Shown here piece after piece: positions 11,531 to 25,200 of a DNA stretch of 64,000 nucleotides (position 1 is the stretch's first letter; each line of letters starts with the position of its first letter). The translations under genes were made by a program, and so were the position numbers. Under the pieces are notes generated by a model that was not told where the DNA came from, did not search any database, and was given only the letters and a program-made list of their open reading frames with translations. The DNA is taken from the NCBI GenBank assembly GCA_015657535.1, contig JADHZB010001711.1, forward strand, positions 6,244-70,243. Reading direction: 5' to 3'. The DNA comes from Nephromyces sp. MM_2019 (lineage: Eukaryota > Apicomplexa > Aconoidasida > Nephromycida).

Positions 11531-14500
11531 ATGGAGGTAAGTTCTTCAATAGCTGATGCTGCAGATGGGGTATCTCTGATATCAATCTGCCTTCTAAAGC
11601 CTCTTTGTGTGTATGCCTGTATGCATCGAAATGTTTAGATGATTCCAGTATAGGTTGGTTTGTGTGTGTGGGTGTGTCGATTTGTATGTGTGAGTTTGTG
11701 TGTGGTTATGTTTGTGGTTGTGTGTGGATGTGTGTGTGTGTTTGTGTGTGTGTGATTCCCAGATTGAAGTGATTTAAATTTATTTTCTTGCATGTGTGTG
11801 CATACACTCGGGATAATAAGCTTATCGCATTATATTTACTGTTTTATGCTCATCCTAAGATTGTGTGTGTGTGTGTGTGGATTTTGATGCATTTTTGCTG
11901 CTCTATCTTCTCTCAGAATAAGTATACTGTTACGGAAGACTCAAATGGGGGTTTGGATTTGTATGAGGGCATCTTTGATGAAGCCGAGGTAACATAAAAA
12001 AGTGAATAGCTGCCCATGATATACTCTGTTGTTGCTGTTTAGCATGTGTGTGCAGTTGTTTGTGTGTGAGCTTTTTGGTGTGCAGCTATGTGTGTGAGCT
12101 TCGTCATTTTGCTCTTTATGCTTGCTTTCTTCTGGAATGGGCTTTTTTTTCCAAAAATCTCTCTTAAGCATTGGTGTGTGCGAGTTATTTGGGCTCATAT
12201 TTCCGATGTTTAGACATTCTTCTTGTTTCATAATGTGCGAATCCTCCACCTCTCTTTTGATGAAATCTCAAGTGTATAGTGAAATCCCATCATGTGTGCT
12301 TCGCGTTTTATTGCCAAGAATATCCCACACACGGGAGAAAAGTAAGGAAGTGAGCGAAGAGGCTCCCACGCACGCCAAACAGTACCCCTATATGCCGAGA
12401 ATCTTGCATACACACGCCAAGAAGCGCTTATTCAAGCTGAAAATCTCGCACACACGCCGTTAAAATCGACATAAACGTCGAGAATCTCGCACACGCTCGT
12501 GCTTCATATGAAAATAGTGTTTGTGTGTGTAGTAATATCTGCCTCTTGTGTGTGTTTAATCTTCATGATGATTTTCTTGCAAAATTCTTCGGCATTAGCT
12601 GCATGACATTCCGACTTTTTTGCAGGCTCCTTGGCAAGCAAACGCCGATGTAAATATCGCTCCTTCAGTGATTGAATCGGTTGCAGCAGGCAGGACTGAC
12701 GCTGATACAACACACAATGAAGATGTGCGTGAATCTATAGAATCAACATCGGGAAATAAACACACACACGTCAATTCTGATGCAAGAAGCACTCTCAGCC
12801 CTGCCCATGAAACTCTTGGTGAAACATACACATTCGAGAATGAAGTGAAGCCCGCTCCTAGTCAGCACAAAGCTGGCGTTAGTAGCTTGGTAAGAAGGTG
12901 TAAGAATGATGAGTATAGTGGAACTTGGTTAGATGATGAGTTGGCGCACACACACATACAATTTCATTCAAAGTTTACACACAGAGTTTTACCCAAAGTT
13001 TCAGGCACACACTATTTCATCCAAACCTTACACGCACCATTCCTATCCTTTCTTCCGTCATATGAAGTATTTTAATAGTCCTAAACTCCATCGAAATTTG
13101 GTATTCAAACTTTTCAAGCTTCTAATGTTTTTGAGGCTTTTTCCATAGTTAGAATTCCCCACACACACAGCCGTTTTGATGGTGGTATCCAGCAGGCTGC
13201 GTGTGTGTCACTGCCCCTGCGAATGTGTGCGATTCTCATCTCTGGCTGAACTGCTTCTTCTGCGAACAAACTCCTCTCCAAACATCTTATTTTTCCTATA
13301 CATTCCAGGAGATTGCCCTTTTTTTTAAAGCCTTTATATATTCCTGGTTTTTTGCTTTCTGTGTGTTATTTTTCTATCTAGCTGCAAGCATCAAAGCGAA
13401 TCTTAATCTGCTGCTACTTATTCCTCTTCTAATCCTCGCTTTTTCTTCCAATGCGTGAGCGAAATTGTGTGTGTGTGCTCTTGTAGAGTCGATATAAAGC
13501 CGATTTACGTGGAGGAAGGAGGGCGACTCCTCGAAGGCTTCACAAGAAGACTAGCACCGGATTTTTACGAAAAGGTGAGCTTTTACTGAAGTTTTCTAAG
13601 GGAAGAGAGCTCGAATTTTTGGAGGCAAATTCTTGAAAAACTCACATTTCTTGAGCTTTTTTGGTGTTTGGGGCTATGAATATTTTAGGTCTAGTATGTT
13701 TGTGTATGTATGTATGTTTGTGTATGTATGTATGTATGTATGTGTGTGTGTGTGTGTGTGTGCGTATATCTTTCTCTTTTTTTTGTATGTGTTTCTCTCT
13801 TACTTGCTTACTCTTTCATTTTCTGTGTGTGTGTGCGTTCTTTTTTCTGTTTTACTGTATGATTTTGATGAGCCTTTTTGCTTGTTTATGCTTCTTATTA
13901 CTGTTGCTTATATTTGTAGAGTATAAGATTTCATTTACTTGCATGGTGGGGGTTTCTCTTGGTTTCTATTTCATGTGTGCGTCTTCTCGTAGGTTGATTG
14001 AGCTACCCATCCTACAATGTGGGAAAAATCTTCAGTGTCGTGTATGTTAACTACATTCCCATTCTATTGGTTTTGTGCGTAGATGTTCCGCTGTTTTTGG
14101 GGATTCCTCCTTCAATTCCGGCTTTTGAAGCAGAAGAGTCGAACGAGTTGGTGTTGCTAACTAGCAATCTCGGCTGGGTAATTTTATCTTGTGTGTGTGT
14201 GTGCGTGGGAGAAGGAGCTTATGACGGCTTGGGTGTGTTTGTGTATGGGGGAACTTGAAATGATGTATTATATGTTGCACATTCCAGCGTGTTAAATGTG
14301 TGTGTTAGTTTAGAATACGAAGTTAGACCAGTGTGTGAGAGTCTCAGCATTTTTCGCCACACTGTGCTCCAGTAGGTGCGAAATTTCTGGTTATTATAAT
14401 ATGGAAAGTTTATTTTTCAGAAAATATAGAATTATGCAACACGCGCACAGGGAGATACACACAAGTGCACACACATCAACACACACATCCACACACACAT

Positions 14501-17500
14501 CCAGAAGCACATACACAATTCCTCTGTCGTATCCATCCGCTTGTGTTTATAGTGGCTGAATGACATTACCATCCGGGAGATCGCCAGTGAGTGTGGGCAC
14601 GTGAGGAGTATAAAAATATTGGATCATCCTTTCAATGGGCTATCCACCGGGTATATGTTTATGTGGGATCTTCTGTGTGTGTGTGAAAGTTGCTCTGTGG
14701 AAGGCAGGCTCTCTAAGACTTATCCCCTGTGTGTACAAAATTTAATCCTTTTCTCCTCATTTTCCCTCTTAGTCCTTTTTTTTCCTCCCCTCTTCCTCCT
14801 CTTCTTTGTCATCTTCCTAATACTCTACACAGTCTTTTGTATACCCCTGTTTATTATTTCTTCTCAGGGTAGCCTTGATTGAGTATACCAACAAAAATGA
14901 TGCTGAAATGGCGCTTTCTACGCTTCCTCGCAGGTGATTACAATGTGTGAAAATGATGGTTTCTGCGTAGAAACATCCGTTTTTTTACTGTTTTAAACAG
15001 GAATGTATGATGGTGTTATGAAGATGCGAGTTTTATGGGCTAAATAGGCTGGAATTGGTGATATTTGCGTCAAAAAATTGTCAATAAATAGTAGAGGCCT
15101 TCAATGCTTAGAGACCCTGTGTGTGCAAAGTGTGTGTTATTTGATAGTTTTATAGGAGGGAAGCCACAAGAAGAGAATTTCTCGGTGTTACTTTGTGGGT
15201 TTTGTTGTTTTTTCAAAAGAAATTGACTTTTTTGCGTATGTTTGTGGATGATTTCGCTGTGACGAATGCTAATTCTGGGATTTCTAAGAAGGTTGAAGAG
15301 GAAGAGGAGGGAGAAAGAGGAGGGAGAAAGAGGAGGGAGAAAGAGGAGGAAGAGGAGGGAGGAAGAGGAGGGAGAAAGAGGAGGGAGGAAGAGAAGGGAG
15401 GAAGAGGAGGGAGGAAGAGGAGGGAGAAAGAGGAGGAAGAGGAGGGAGAAAGAGGAGGGAGGAAGAGAAGGGAGGAAGAGGAGGGAGGAAGAGGAGGGAG
15501 AAAGAGGAGGAAGAGGAGGGAGAAAGAGGAGGAAGAGGAGGGAGAAAGAGGAGGAAGAGGAGGGAGAAAGAGGAGGGAGAAAGAGGAGGAAGAGGAGGGA
15601 GAAAGAGGAGGAAGAGGAGGGAGAAAGAGGAGGAAGAGGAGGGAGGAAGAGGAGGGAGGAAGAGGAGGGAGGAAGAGGAGGGAGAAAGAGGAGGAAGAGG
15701 AGGGAGGAAGAGGAGGGAGGAAGATGAGGGAGAAGAGAAGCCGAATAAGATTGATCCCTCTACTTCCCCCTTTCTCCCTCTTCTCTCTTTAGAGCTGATA
15801 CAGCGACTCTATGAATTCTGATGTGTGTAAAAAGTAGCTTTTTTTATCTTTTTGATGATAAGTCTTTATTTGTTTTATACTATCTTCGCCTCTTTGTTTT
15901 GTGATGAAATCGTCTATCCCGCCCCTCTATTTCTTATATTCAGTTTAAGTGAAATACAACATAAGCGACCAGTGAAGGTTCAAGTCCTATCTAAGAAGCT
16001 TTGGGCTTCATTGTGCGAAAATGAGAGTCATTGGAGCCTGGGGGGTGCGATGACGTTTACGCAGGTAGTTGGATATTTCTGTGTGTGAGTCTCCGTTGGT
16101 TTTACATACTGGTTGAAGATGATGTAATTTTGAAACAGAAGAGTCTGAAAGCTTTGTTGAAGCACGCACACAGACAGAATTGCACACACGTGACCGGGGC
16201 CAAAACAAAAAAAGTATGCAGCCAAAGTCACACAGCCCCACGAATAACCAAAGCCACATGCGCACACAACCGAGATTGCGCGACCAAACGCACACACACA
16301 CTTGGACCCACTTACGCCTGACCACTCGCACACGCATGCACACACCCAGGCACACTCTCACGCACACCCAAACACACACAAGAATAAGAGAAAAGGCTCA
16401 CCACCTCTATCTAAGAGAAATTAACACATTTTTGCAACAAGAGCAATTCGTATAGCATACCAAGAACACCACAGCATACATGCGTCCAAACAAACGAGCT
16501 TCATGAGGTTTATACTACACGAAACGCCATTTGCGTGTTATGTGTGCATGTTTGTGTGTGTGCATATGTTAGTTTTTGGGCTGCTTTTTGAAGTAGCCAC
16601 TATAAAGCCATTTAAAGCGATTTTTCAAGGAGCAATTTTTCATCCCTAGAAGGTATTGATGAAGAGGAAGAAGCACATTGAAGAAACCACCTACAGAAGC
16701 AAAATAGCCTCATTTATTGCATCAATCAAAGCTTTAAAAATAGAGAATAATATTCCCTAAATTAATGCTAGAAAACCTCCAAAAAGGCAACTGGAAGGGT
16801 TTTTTATGAAGATTTTGGATGATAAAGCTTAAAATAAACAGTAAAAAAGGAGGAATTTTTAGTGTATTACTAGCTGAAACACCTAGAAATTATAGGCTAT
16901 ACTGTAGATGATTAGATATGTGTGTGTGCGAAAGTTTTACGCTCGCACACACACATAGTGTTCAAGTCCTACTGAGTGTTTTTTTTCAATTTATAAATCC
17001 ACATGAAAGGGGTTTTAACTGTGAAATTTCCTCTTCTCTCTCAGCTACACGAGCTCTACGACTTAGAAGCTCTCTTGCAACACACACTTTTTGCACACAC
17101 CTTAAATATGAAATTTCTTCGCTCTCAGTTACAAGAGCTCTATGATTTGGCAGGAGTCCCTGCGCCTGTTAGGCATGTGGCTATGGCGGGCTCTGGAAAC
17201 TTCGGCAGGCTATCGCTGCCATACAACTCGATAATGGCAGCTTCTTCACGATCTTTTAACTCGAACTCAGCCTCGATTAAACAAGGAGATGAAGGAAATC
17301 GACGAGGTATATGTGTATATGTGGGTTGGTGTGTGTTGTGTGTGCGTGTGTCGGTATGTGTCTATGGTTTAAGTGTGTGTGCGTATGTGTGTGTGTTTAC
17401 TTTGTGGGTTAGTGTCTTTTATTATAGAAAAATGTGGCTATACTATCCGCTCGTGTATTGTGCGAATCCTCAAAATTTAAGCGTTTTTAAAGAGAAGCAT

Positions 17501-17582
17501 TTTCCAGAGGAGGAGCTTTCAATAGCTTGCAGCTGAATGATGCTTTTATTACAGAATCACCTGAATTTGCTGTTTATCCTTG

Positions 17583-17616
<34 letters not shown>

Positions 17617-20600
17617 ATATCAATTATCATCTTATTTTATTAGATGCCATTTACAAAGCAAAGCCTTGATACTTTTCTCCTAATAGTTTCTTCTCACTCT
17701 TTAGATTCTTTGATTGTGTGCCAGTTTGAGAGGTGTTAATCCTTTTCTTCCCCTTGTGTGTGTGTTTGTGGCCTCTTAGGGACTCACAGCTCTTCAAAGC
17801 CTCCAGAACCCTGGACTCATACGTAAGCTGAAGAATTTTTGCTGTGAAGCTCGTCTTATGTGCTGCAGAAATGTGTTAGCATTTTCGATTAATTTTTTTT
17901 TCTTGTCTTCATAGTGGAGTGTTTGCCGTATTTGCCTACCAATTAGTGATTAGAGTTAGATCTCTTTCTTAGAGTTCCTGTTTTTTCTTTTCTCTGATTG
18001 ACTCTCTTTTTACTCTTCTCTATTCTTTTATGTGTCTTTTATCCCTCTCTTCCTCTCTCTTCTCTTTCTCTCATCCTCTCTTTCATCCCCCTCTGAAAAA
18101 GGAGGGTTAGACTGTACTTTCTTCCCCTTCATATAGCTGAGGGAATTTTTCGCTGATTGACGATTTAACTGGCATTTTATTGCGCCAAAATATGGTTTTT
18201 TTGGGGATTTTTTCAAGAAAAAGTGCGAAATAGTTGGTATGTCTTGCATTTTTGTCATCTTATAACATTTTTTCTGCTGCTATTTTCTCTCCCGGACTTG
18301 TTCTGTTTCACCCCCCTTTTTCAAAATTGCACACAGAAACTTCTGTTTAACCTGTAATCAGTTGAGCTCTTTTAATTTTTTGATATTTTTTTGCTGCAGA
18401 TTTTATATTATACCTGATGTTTTGCATGACATTATCTGCGTAAAGGCAGATGTGAAGACGCCTAGTCCACTTTATTTTTATCTATAGGTTTTTGCCTAGA
18501 TGATGTGGAATCAATAAATTATTTTGGTAAATATTCAATCTATTTGCTCCTGTTGGAGTTCTACGCTGTTTTTCGATGTTTTTTTGGTGTTTTTTGGAGG
18601 TTTTTCACTTTTGATTTATTCAATGAGATATTCCTCTTTAAAGGTTTCCGAGCTTCGACCCTCAAGTTCTCATGCCCAAGAAGCGCGATAAAAGAAGCAA
18701 AAGTTCTCTAGGTATCAGCAGCAGCTCATCTTCAGGCAGGGATAAGGATGTGAGTCTTGAGAAGAAAAAGAAGAAAAAGTCAAAAAAAGCTCACAAGCAA
18801 GCGAAGCATCAAGAGTAAGTGCCAGACCCAAAATTAGTTGTTTTTGTGAGTAATTAAGTGTCTTCGTGTTGCCTCGTGATGTGTCTCTGCATATCTGTGT
18901 GTGATTACGCGTCTATGTGTGTGTGACTATGTGTCTGTGTGCGCGTATGCTGCTATCGGCATCAGGCTTTTTCGGTAAATCTTACTTCTACTTTTATACT
19001 TATTCATACATTTTAATTTTCTTGGCTTTTTCTCTTCTCTGGTGTTTTGGCCGGTAAAATTTAGCTTCTTTCGCAGTGTGTTTGTGGGTTCATTCGCTTT
19101 AGAGGAGTTACGAGCTTATAATTTGAGTTTCCCTCAACTCTTTCTCCCTTCTTCATCTTCTGAAGAGCATAAAACATGATTTTTCTTCGACTCTCCCTCT
19201 CTCTTACGCATTCTTTGCTCTGTTATTTTGTCTTTTTCCCTACCCTACAGCCTAAGAGCTTGTTTATTGCTTGACTTGCCGGTGTCTTGCTTCTTTTCTA
19301 ATGCTCTTCAGCTTGTTTCACGAGCTAGCTTAATCTCCAAAGATTTCAACACAAATCTTCATCGCCTCTTCTAGCCCTTTTTCTCCCTTTTCTACAGATC
19401 CTCTTCGAGGCATTATCCATCATTAGGGAAGGATTCTATCAAACATTCTAAGCATTCCAGAGATACCGAGAATTGCGGCCTTCTTCACTCATCATCTACC
19501 GGAGAGACATTAAGAAATCCCATGGAGAATTATCATACGATGCCACAGCAGGCAGCACCGAACACACAGGCGATTCCTTCGTCAGGGCAGCGGTTGGAGC
19601 CTCCTTTTAGAGCTGGTTGTTATGGAAATGCAGGAGAGTCTAATTCGCTTATGAATGGGGCTCCTTCTAATGGTAAGCATTTGCTGATTAGGCGTTGAGT
19701 GTGTGTTTGAGCTGCGGATCTGTTGATTCATCGAGCTACCAGTATAAGGAGACAGCTGGTTAAAGAGGGTATATCTGTGTGTTTCTCGGGTTAAACGTTT
19801 TTGATGTACATACATTTCACGCAGATTTCACTGCTTAGATGTTTTAGCATAGTAAAATATTCTCTTTCGAAGTTGCACATTTCCTTTTGCAAATCTACTG
19901 AGCGTATTACCTAGATATAGCGCTTCCAGTTACAGATTAGCTTATTATGTTAGGACAAATGGTTGATTATACACACACACCTATTTAAGGGAAATCTTTA
20001 AAAAGATTACTCCATTTGCGAAATAGGTGCCTGCATGCTAGGTAGAATATCTTTATACATGTGTCTGCACATATGTAGATATCGCTATATATATATATGT
20101 CTAGCTACCTCATCAAGCAAGCTACCACTTCTTCTACTCATGCACGCAGACGCACGCACGAAAGACTCTCTTGGCTGAGTTTTTTTCGTTTCCCCCTTTT
20201 TTTTTACTTAAACGAATATATGTTTCTAAACATATACACATCTCTATGTATATATCTAAGTTTCTCTTTCTATATATATGTATCTCTAGCTTCTCCCCCA
20301 CTCAAGCGACCACGTCTTCTGCTAACACACAATACACACACCCGAGTGACTGTCTTCCATGATTTGTAAACCATTCTCCCTATTTTATACTTAAACAGCC
20401 CTATATTATCAACAACTTCGGCAGCATCATGCTAATCAGTTTAACCCCCCTACGCTCACCCCTGGAAGTAGTTTTGCTAATCAGCTTCAAGCTGATTCTG
20501 CTCCTTTTGGGACTAACGATGCTGATCCTACAAAGATGCACTTACGGGGTGGCTTCAACTCCTCTTCTTTAGCACCTGCATCTCATTCGTTCGGTCTAAC

Positions 20601-22266
20601 AAGGGCAACGCCTCCCTTTACAGATACAGAGAGACAAAAGCACGGTGGTGTATTATTGAGACCTCCACCACAACCTCCTCACTTGGAAGCTACGCAAGGC
20701 GTAGGTATGCATTTGAGGGGGGATCATATGAATTATTATATAACGAATAAGCCGAATAATGAGTCGTACCATCACCCTAGAATTATTGATCAATCTTATA
20801 ATCTATGTGCGCCGTATATGAATCCTCCTCTTCGTGAGGAGGGAGCTGCTGCACCTGCAGTATTTAATAGAGGAATAAGTACTGCTGGTAGTGGTAATCC
20901 ACCCCCCTTTCATCATGATAGTATCAAGGCCTTAAATACAATGGGGGAGGAGCGGCCTATGAAACAGGGAAGAAGTGGGTCTACGCCAAGGTCTTTTCAT
21001 GGTAATTTTGGGGGCCCCAAATGGGGAGATCACCGTTTGCAGTATCCTAGTAATAATGGTAATGGAGGTTCAGAAATGGGGTATACTACCTCAAGAAACT
21101 TCTCCTTTGGAGTAGCAGGAGATTTTTCTTCTTTTTCGCCTCCCTTAGCTTACGGGGAAGGTGTAAATGCTGCATTCTATGGATCCCAAGAAATTCATGG
21201 AGGAGGGAGGGATGTAGCTTATGCAAATTATAATGGTGCTCAGCAGTTAAATCCCGGACAATTTGGTTATGCTGATTCGATGACAGGTATGTGTGTGGCC
21301 CTTGCACTAATAGTAAGTATGCGAGTGTGTGTGTGTGAGTCTGTATTCGTGTCTGTGTGTGTCTGCGTGCGTATGTATGTGTTAATTACGGTGGAAGTTC
21401 TCCAAAAAAAACCTCTTGGGTAGGCAGGCCTCTGCGGCTTCTTTAGGGAGTATCTTTCCCCCCTCTTCATCCTCGGGGCAGGAATGTAAAAGAGAGCACT
21501 TTAGAAGCGCACTAAACCTCGCGCTAGAGAATCCTCAACCACGATACTTGTTTTATGAACAAGAGGGTGGTGTTATTACCAATGCATTGAATTCTGTTCA
21601 TGGACTTTTCGCGGGAGTAGCACACAATACTGTTTGCGAAAATGATGTAGTACTAAGTATCAAAGTGAAGGTACTACTAGCTAAAGCAGTAGTTTCACTA
21701 GCATAAAAGGAAGAAAACCATTGGAATTCATTTTTACTGAGAGTGTCCCATGTCACCTGTGGTAGTACCAATTGAGAGTAGAGAATACGTCTCGGTGACA
21801 AAGGGGTATACCGAGCAGGTTTTAGTGTATCTGCTTATGGCAAGCTCGAGGTTGGGGTTCATTGCTTTAATATCTGTGGAACTCGCAGATATCTACATTT
21901 TTGTTGTTAATAATAACGACAAGATATGAGTGAAAATTATGCTGGTGGGCTTACCCGTAATAAGTCTGGTAAAAACTTGCTTAACTATGATGCTCAGTAT
22001 ACGGATTTTTACAGTGAAACACAGCTTAGCGTTATTAATTTTAGGCATGGTCCTAAAGAGTTGTTCAAAAAACCGCTTCTCTTGCTGCAGGTGATGTGCT
22101 GGATAGAGGTAGAAAACCTGAGAAGTATAGCTCGAGCCATAGGAGGACCTCTAATAGCGATCATCAAAGAGATGCTACTGGCGTTCATTCTACTTGGTCA
22201 AGCAGTAGTATGTGGGAAGACCATTCCCAGTTACGTAGACCTGCATCAATGAGTGGAGATTATTAA
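11531..22266 (+). CDS. CPSF6/CPSF7-like cleavage factor I subunit (RRM protein), 14 exons
   Basis: RNA-binding subunit of nuclear cleavage factor I, which acts in pre-mRNA 3' processing and poly(A)-site choice. Exons: 11531-11536, 11917-11988, 12626-12889, 13487-13574, 14083-14177, 14553-14650, 14868-14933, 15944-16064, 17129-17306, 17780-17822, 18644-18814, 19398-19672, 20399-21286, 22091-22266. They total 2,541 bases (846 aa plus TAA) and all phases agree. An acidic N-terminus with [12 protein letters not shown] resembles the family's 'DLYDDV' start. The RRM begins near residue 165: an RNP2-like [11 protein letters not shown] (166-176) carries the WW typical of CPSF6/7, and an RNP1-like STGVALIEY is at 206-214. 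A Lys-rich stretch follows ([12 protein letters not shown]), then a Gly/Asn/His/Pro-rich tail ending in an R/S-rich segment ([11 protein letters not shown]). The first coding exon is only ATG GAG. An alternative donor at 21313 could feed an extra exon near 21428. CPSF6 versus CPSF7 cannot be separated. Confidence 0.85.
13690..13763 (+). repeat. TGTATG/TG simple repeat in an intron
   Basis: TTTGTGTATGTATGTATG units grading into pure TG, on the sense strand of an intron of the CPSF6-like gene. Confidence 0.9.
14455..14515. repeat. ACACACATCC-type repeat close to a 3' splice site
   Basis: AC-rich repeat (ACACACATCCACACACACATCC) lying within 100 bases of the acceptor at 14552. It is one of the few places in this gene where AC, not TG, is on the sense strand. 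Confidence 0.8.
15287..15735 (+). repeat. ~450-bp pure purine tract (GGA/GAA mosaic)
   Basis: Almost uninterrupted A/G made of mixed GAGGGAGAAAGAGGAGGAA units on the sense strand of the intron between exons 14868-14933 and 15944-16064. All three frames are open and read Arg/Glu/Gly/Lys, but that is a trivial result of the base composition. The flanking exons join in phase without it. Such mirror-like purine tracts can form triplex DNA, and GGA/GAA RNA binds SR proteins. Confidence 0.9.
16165..16385. repeat. AC-rich stretch in an intron, reversed orientation
   Basis: CACACGCACAC-type sequence within the intron 16065-17128 of a plus-strand gene. It is an exception to the TG-on-sense pattern seen in most introns here. 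Confidence 0.8.
17020..17160 (+). repeat. 84-bp duplication of a 3' splice site and exon start
   Basis: GAAATTTCCTCTTCTCTCTCAG followed by CTACACGAGCTCTACGACTTAG (acceptor at 17043-17044) is repeated as GAAATTTCTTCGCTCTCAG followed by TTACAAGAGCTCTATGATTTGG (acceptor at 17127-17128). Using the upstream site would add exactly 28 codons in frame with no stop, so either acceptor gives a readable CPSF6-like mRNA. Confidence 0.8.
17585..17613 (+). repeat. (GT)14 microsatellite in an intron
   Basis: Pure GT run on the sense strand within the intron 17307-17779. Confidence 0.95.
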
Positions 22267-25200
22267 GCACGTGTGCTCACAAGTTTAACCGTACGAGTAA
22301 GGCAGATGGAATTATACTATAAACAACACTGAAAAAATTACTAGTAATTGCTTTTTATATATATTTGAGATCCCTAGTAACTTGCTCTTGTGACTGGCAT
22401 AAAAAAGATGGTGTTGAAACCTTGCAGATATGCACAGGGGTTTCAAGGAATATAAAAGCTAGCGAATAGTGCAGTAGTTTATACAGTATACAGATTCTTG
22501 CATGATCTGGTACCGCGCAAAAGAGCCTTCGCTGGATGTTCAAGCGCACTTGATTCAAAGTGTATGAACCGAATTAATCCTCGCAAGTCTCAGGGAAGCT
22601 AGTCATCATATAAACTAGAATGTAGAGAGATATTGTATCCGTAGTGTTCCGTAGTGCGAGAGAGTAGTACTGGATCGAAAGTGACTTATGTCCTGGTGGT
22701 GCAGCCAAGGTTATTTTTTTAGAAGTACAAAAAAAAACTGCGCTTAGATGCATCGTTGCAGGTACTCGGAGCTTGCAATTGAATTTAGCTCATTGTACTA
22801 TTCTGACAATGCAGACGCATTTGTGAGTGTACTGATGTTTACTCTGGATAAGTTTAACTTTCTACGTTTTGTGACGTTATCTATCGGGCACGAGGGGTAG
22901 TTGCTTTCCGTATTTTCCTTTTTGATGCTTGTGAAACCATCGTTGCTGCAGGTATTCCTTGCTGGCGTATGTTGATATTTTTATGTGGCAGCCGGTTAGT
23001 TTAGCTGCACGAGTTTTGTGCAGAGTGGCAATTGTTAAGGATGTTCTAATCTTGCTGTGCTGGCTAGTGTGACTGACTTTTTTTTTCTTCCTTAATGGAT
23101 GGCTGGCATGACTTGCCTCTTACTGAAGGTCACAATTTACAAGGCAGGAGGTTTCCCGCCAATTTTTATTTTAGTTTATTTCAAGGTGAATAGTCTTGTG
23201 CTAACATTTTTTTGGCAACATTTCGGCTTTTTAAAAAAGATTGAGTGGGGTGCTTACGGTAATCTATGTTTGGTCACATGCGGATGGCTCAGGGGGTTCG
23301 TTGGTTTACTTGAAACACGCTGTCATGTGTGCGACTTCCTCTATATAAAGAACAGAGGAAACTATTATAATAATCAATGTGGCTGAGCGCCGATTTGCTG
23401 ACTCTTTTTGCAACTTACCGAGGACTTGTTTTCTGGATCGTTAGTACTGCCAAGTAGCGTAGCCCGCAATCACCCCGTTATTTACTTTTGGCACTGATAT
23501 GGTTGTTGGTTAGATAAAAGGAAGCTCCGCTTAGAATCGCGTCAGCGCAATGTCTTGTGGTTGCTGTCAAGAGACTCTTTTGACCCAATTTGTGCTATAG
23601 TTGGGCGGAGAATACTCGGTAGGTCGAAGTGGATCACCGAATCAAGTAGCTTCCTGACATGAAGGCATGATGAAACTGAACTGCAGTTAGTACGGGAAAA
23701 AACGCACGCACCAACTGGACGGTGGAGGCATGCTAAGACTGAGCTGCAGAGTTAGTACTGGAAAAAGTGCATACACAGCCGCACATACACATAAATTGTA
23801 AAACTAGTTTTTCTTGTAGTTGTAGTCCTGTATATATGTGAATCCCCTCTTCGTGTAGGCACTATGCAACCACAAGGGACACTAGTGGATAGAGTTTAGC
23901 ATGTTGTAGGAAGCGCTCCTGTCAGAATGCCTTTTCAGCGGCGATGAATAAGATGTGAGGGGTCAATGAAAGAACACTGTAGCTTGTGGATCCTGCTTAT
24001 AGGTCTTCACAATCACGTAAATATTAGAATATATCCTTTACCTTTTAGGTTTGCATCTATCTCCCTTCTCTGAACAAGAGTGATTCCGTTTGCATGTTAC
24101 CCCACTGGCGCGTTACCCATGTTTGATACCTTTTGTAGCGCTTTTTTCCCCACGGAATTCATGCATCTCTTAATAGGTTTAATACGCTCGAAGCATGAGG
24201 CAAAAGCGATAATACTGAATACACACCCATCTGTACGCGTTTTCATCTGCTCCTGCCAGAAAAAGCGTGCATTTTTGTGCCATTACCTCTCGTTTTTGTG
24301 TTCATCCGCCACCTTGAGCCCGTTAAAAAAAAATTCATCCTATCTCAGCTGGCAAAAGGGTAAAAAAAACCCAAAAAAATTCTAGAAAACCTAGGTATTA
24401 TATTTTCAAATCATAAAACCTAATAATATATCACCATGGTACTTGTATTACCCAAGTCCCTAACTTTTTTCTGCAATAAGAGACATAGTATGAGGGTCGC
24501 AATAAGCTAATGTTTGATCTTCCTTAACCTCATCCCCTGCCAAAAAAAAAGCAACTCAATCCGCTATTTTCGCTGCTTTTTCACAGGTTTTTAAATGATC
24601 AGCCTCAAGCAAACCTGAAAGTGCAGTTTCTTTCATAATTCTTACATTTTAAGCTATGAGCATTGGCGTTCCCACGCCCTTACCTTTATGTATATAAAAA
24701 TTCACAGAATGCCCAAAGAGGATACTGCGCAAAAGGGCAGATGAGGATGCCAGTTACACTCGAACAATGGTTCCCTTGCTCAAAACTAAACGTTGTATTT
24801 TTCGGTGTGGAAGAGGCGAAGGGTTCCACAAAACGCAACAGAGGCCCTTTGTGGATATTTTTTTTTGAGAGCCCGCAATATTAATGTGTGTGTGCGACTT
24901 TACATTAACCCTTCTTGGTGTTTAATCCGAGGAACACAATGTTGGCGCGAAAAAAGCGCTGAGCATCCCACATAGGTAACTCATTCAAAATAGTCGCGAT
25001 AGTGGCAGTTATGACAGTGCTTGTTGTGCATAAGTAGTGTCGAGCTCGTCCCTTTAAGTAGTTTTCCAACTGCCTGTACTGAAGTTTATACCGACTTCAG
25101 CCCACTTTTCTGCGCGTGCGGTGTGTTTTCTCAAAATGATGGGTACTCCAAGTATATCATGTCTCATGCAAATTGAAAGGTATTCATACGAAAAAGATAG

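Noticed and set aside
15193..15792. Plus-strand Arg/Glu/Gly-rich open frame as a protein
   Set aside because: A pure purine tract is open in all three frames, and the RRM exons on either side splice in phase across it.
21416..21706. Extra exon of the CPSF6-like gene
   Set aside because: Fits phase only with an alternative donor at 21313; the direct join from 21286 to 22091 is also in phase and gives a coherent R/S-rich end. Kept as an alternative only.
24080..24385. Plus-strand 101-codon frame in the convergent spacer
   Set aside because: No splice context, no motif, and low-complexity Lys-rich end.
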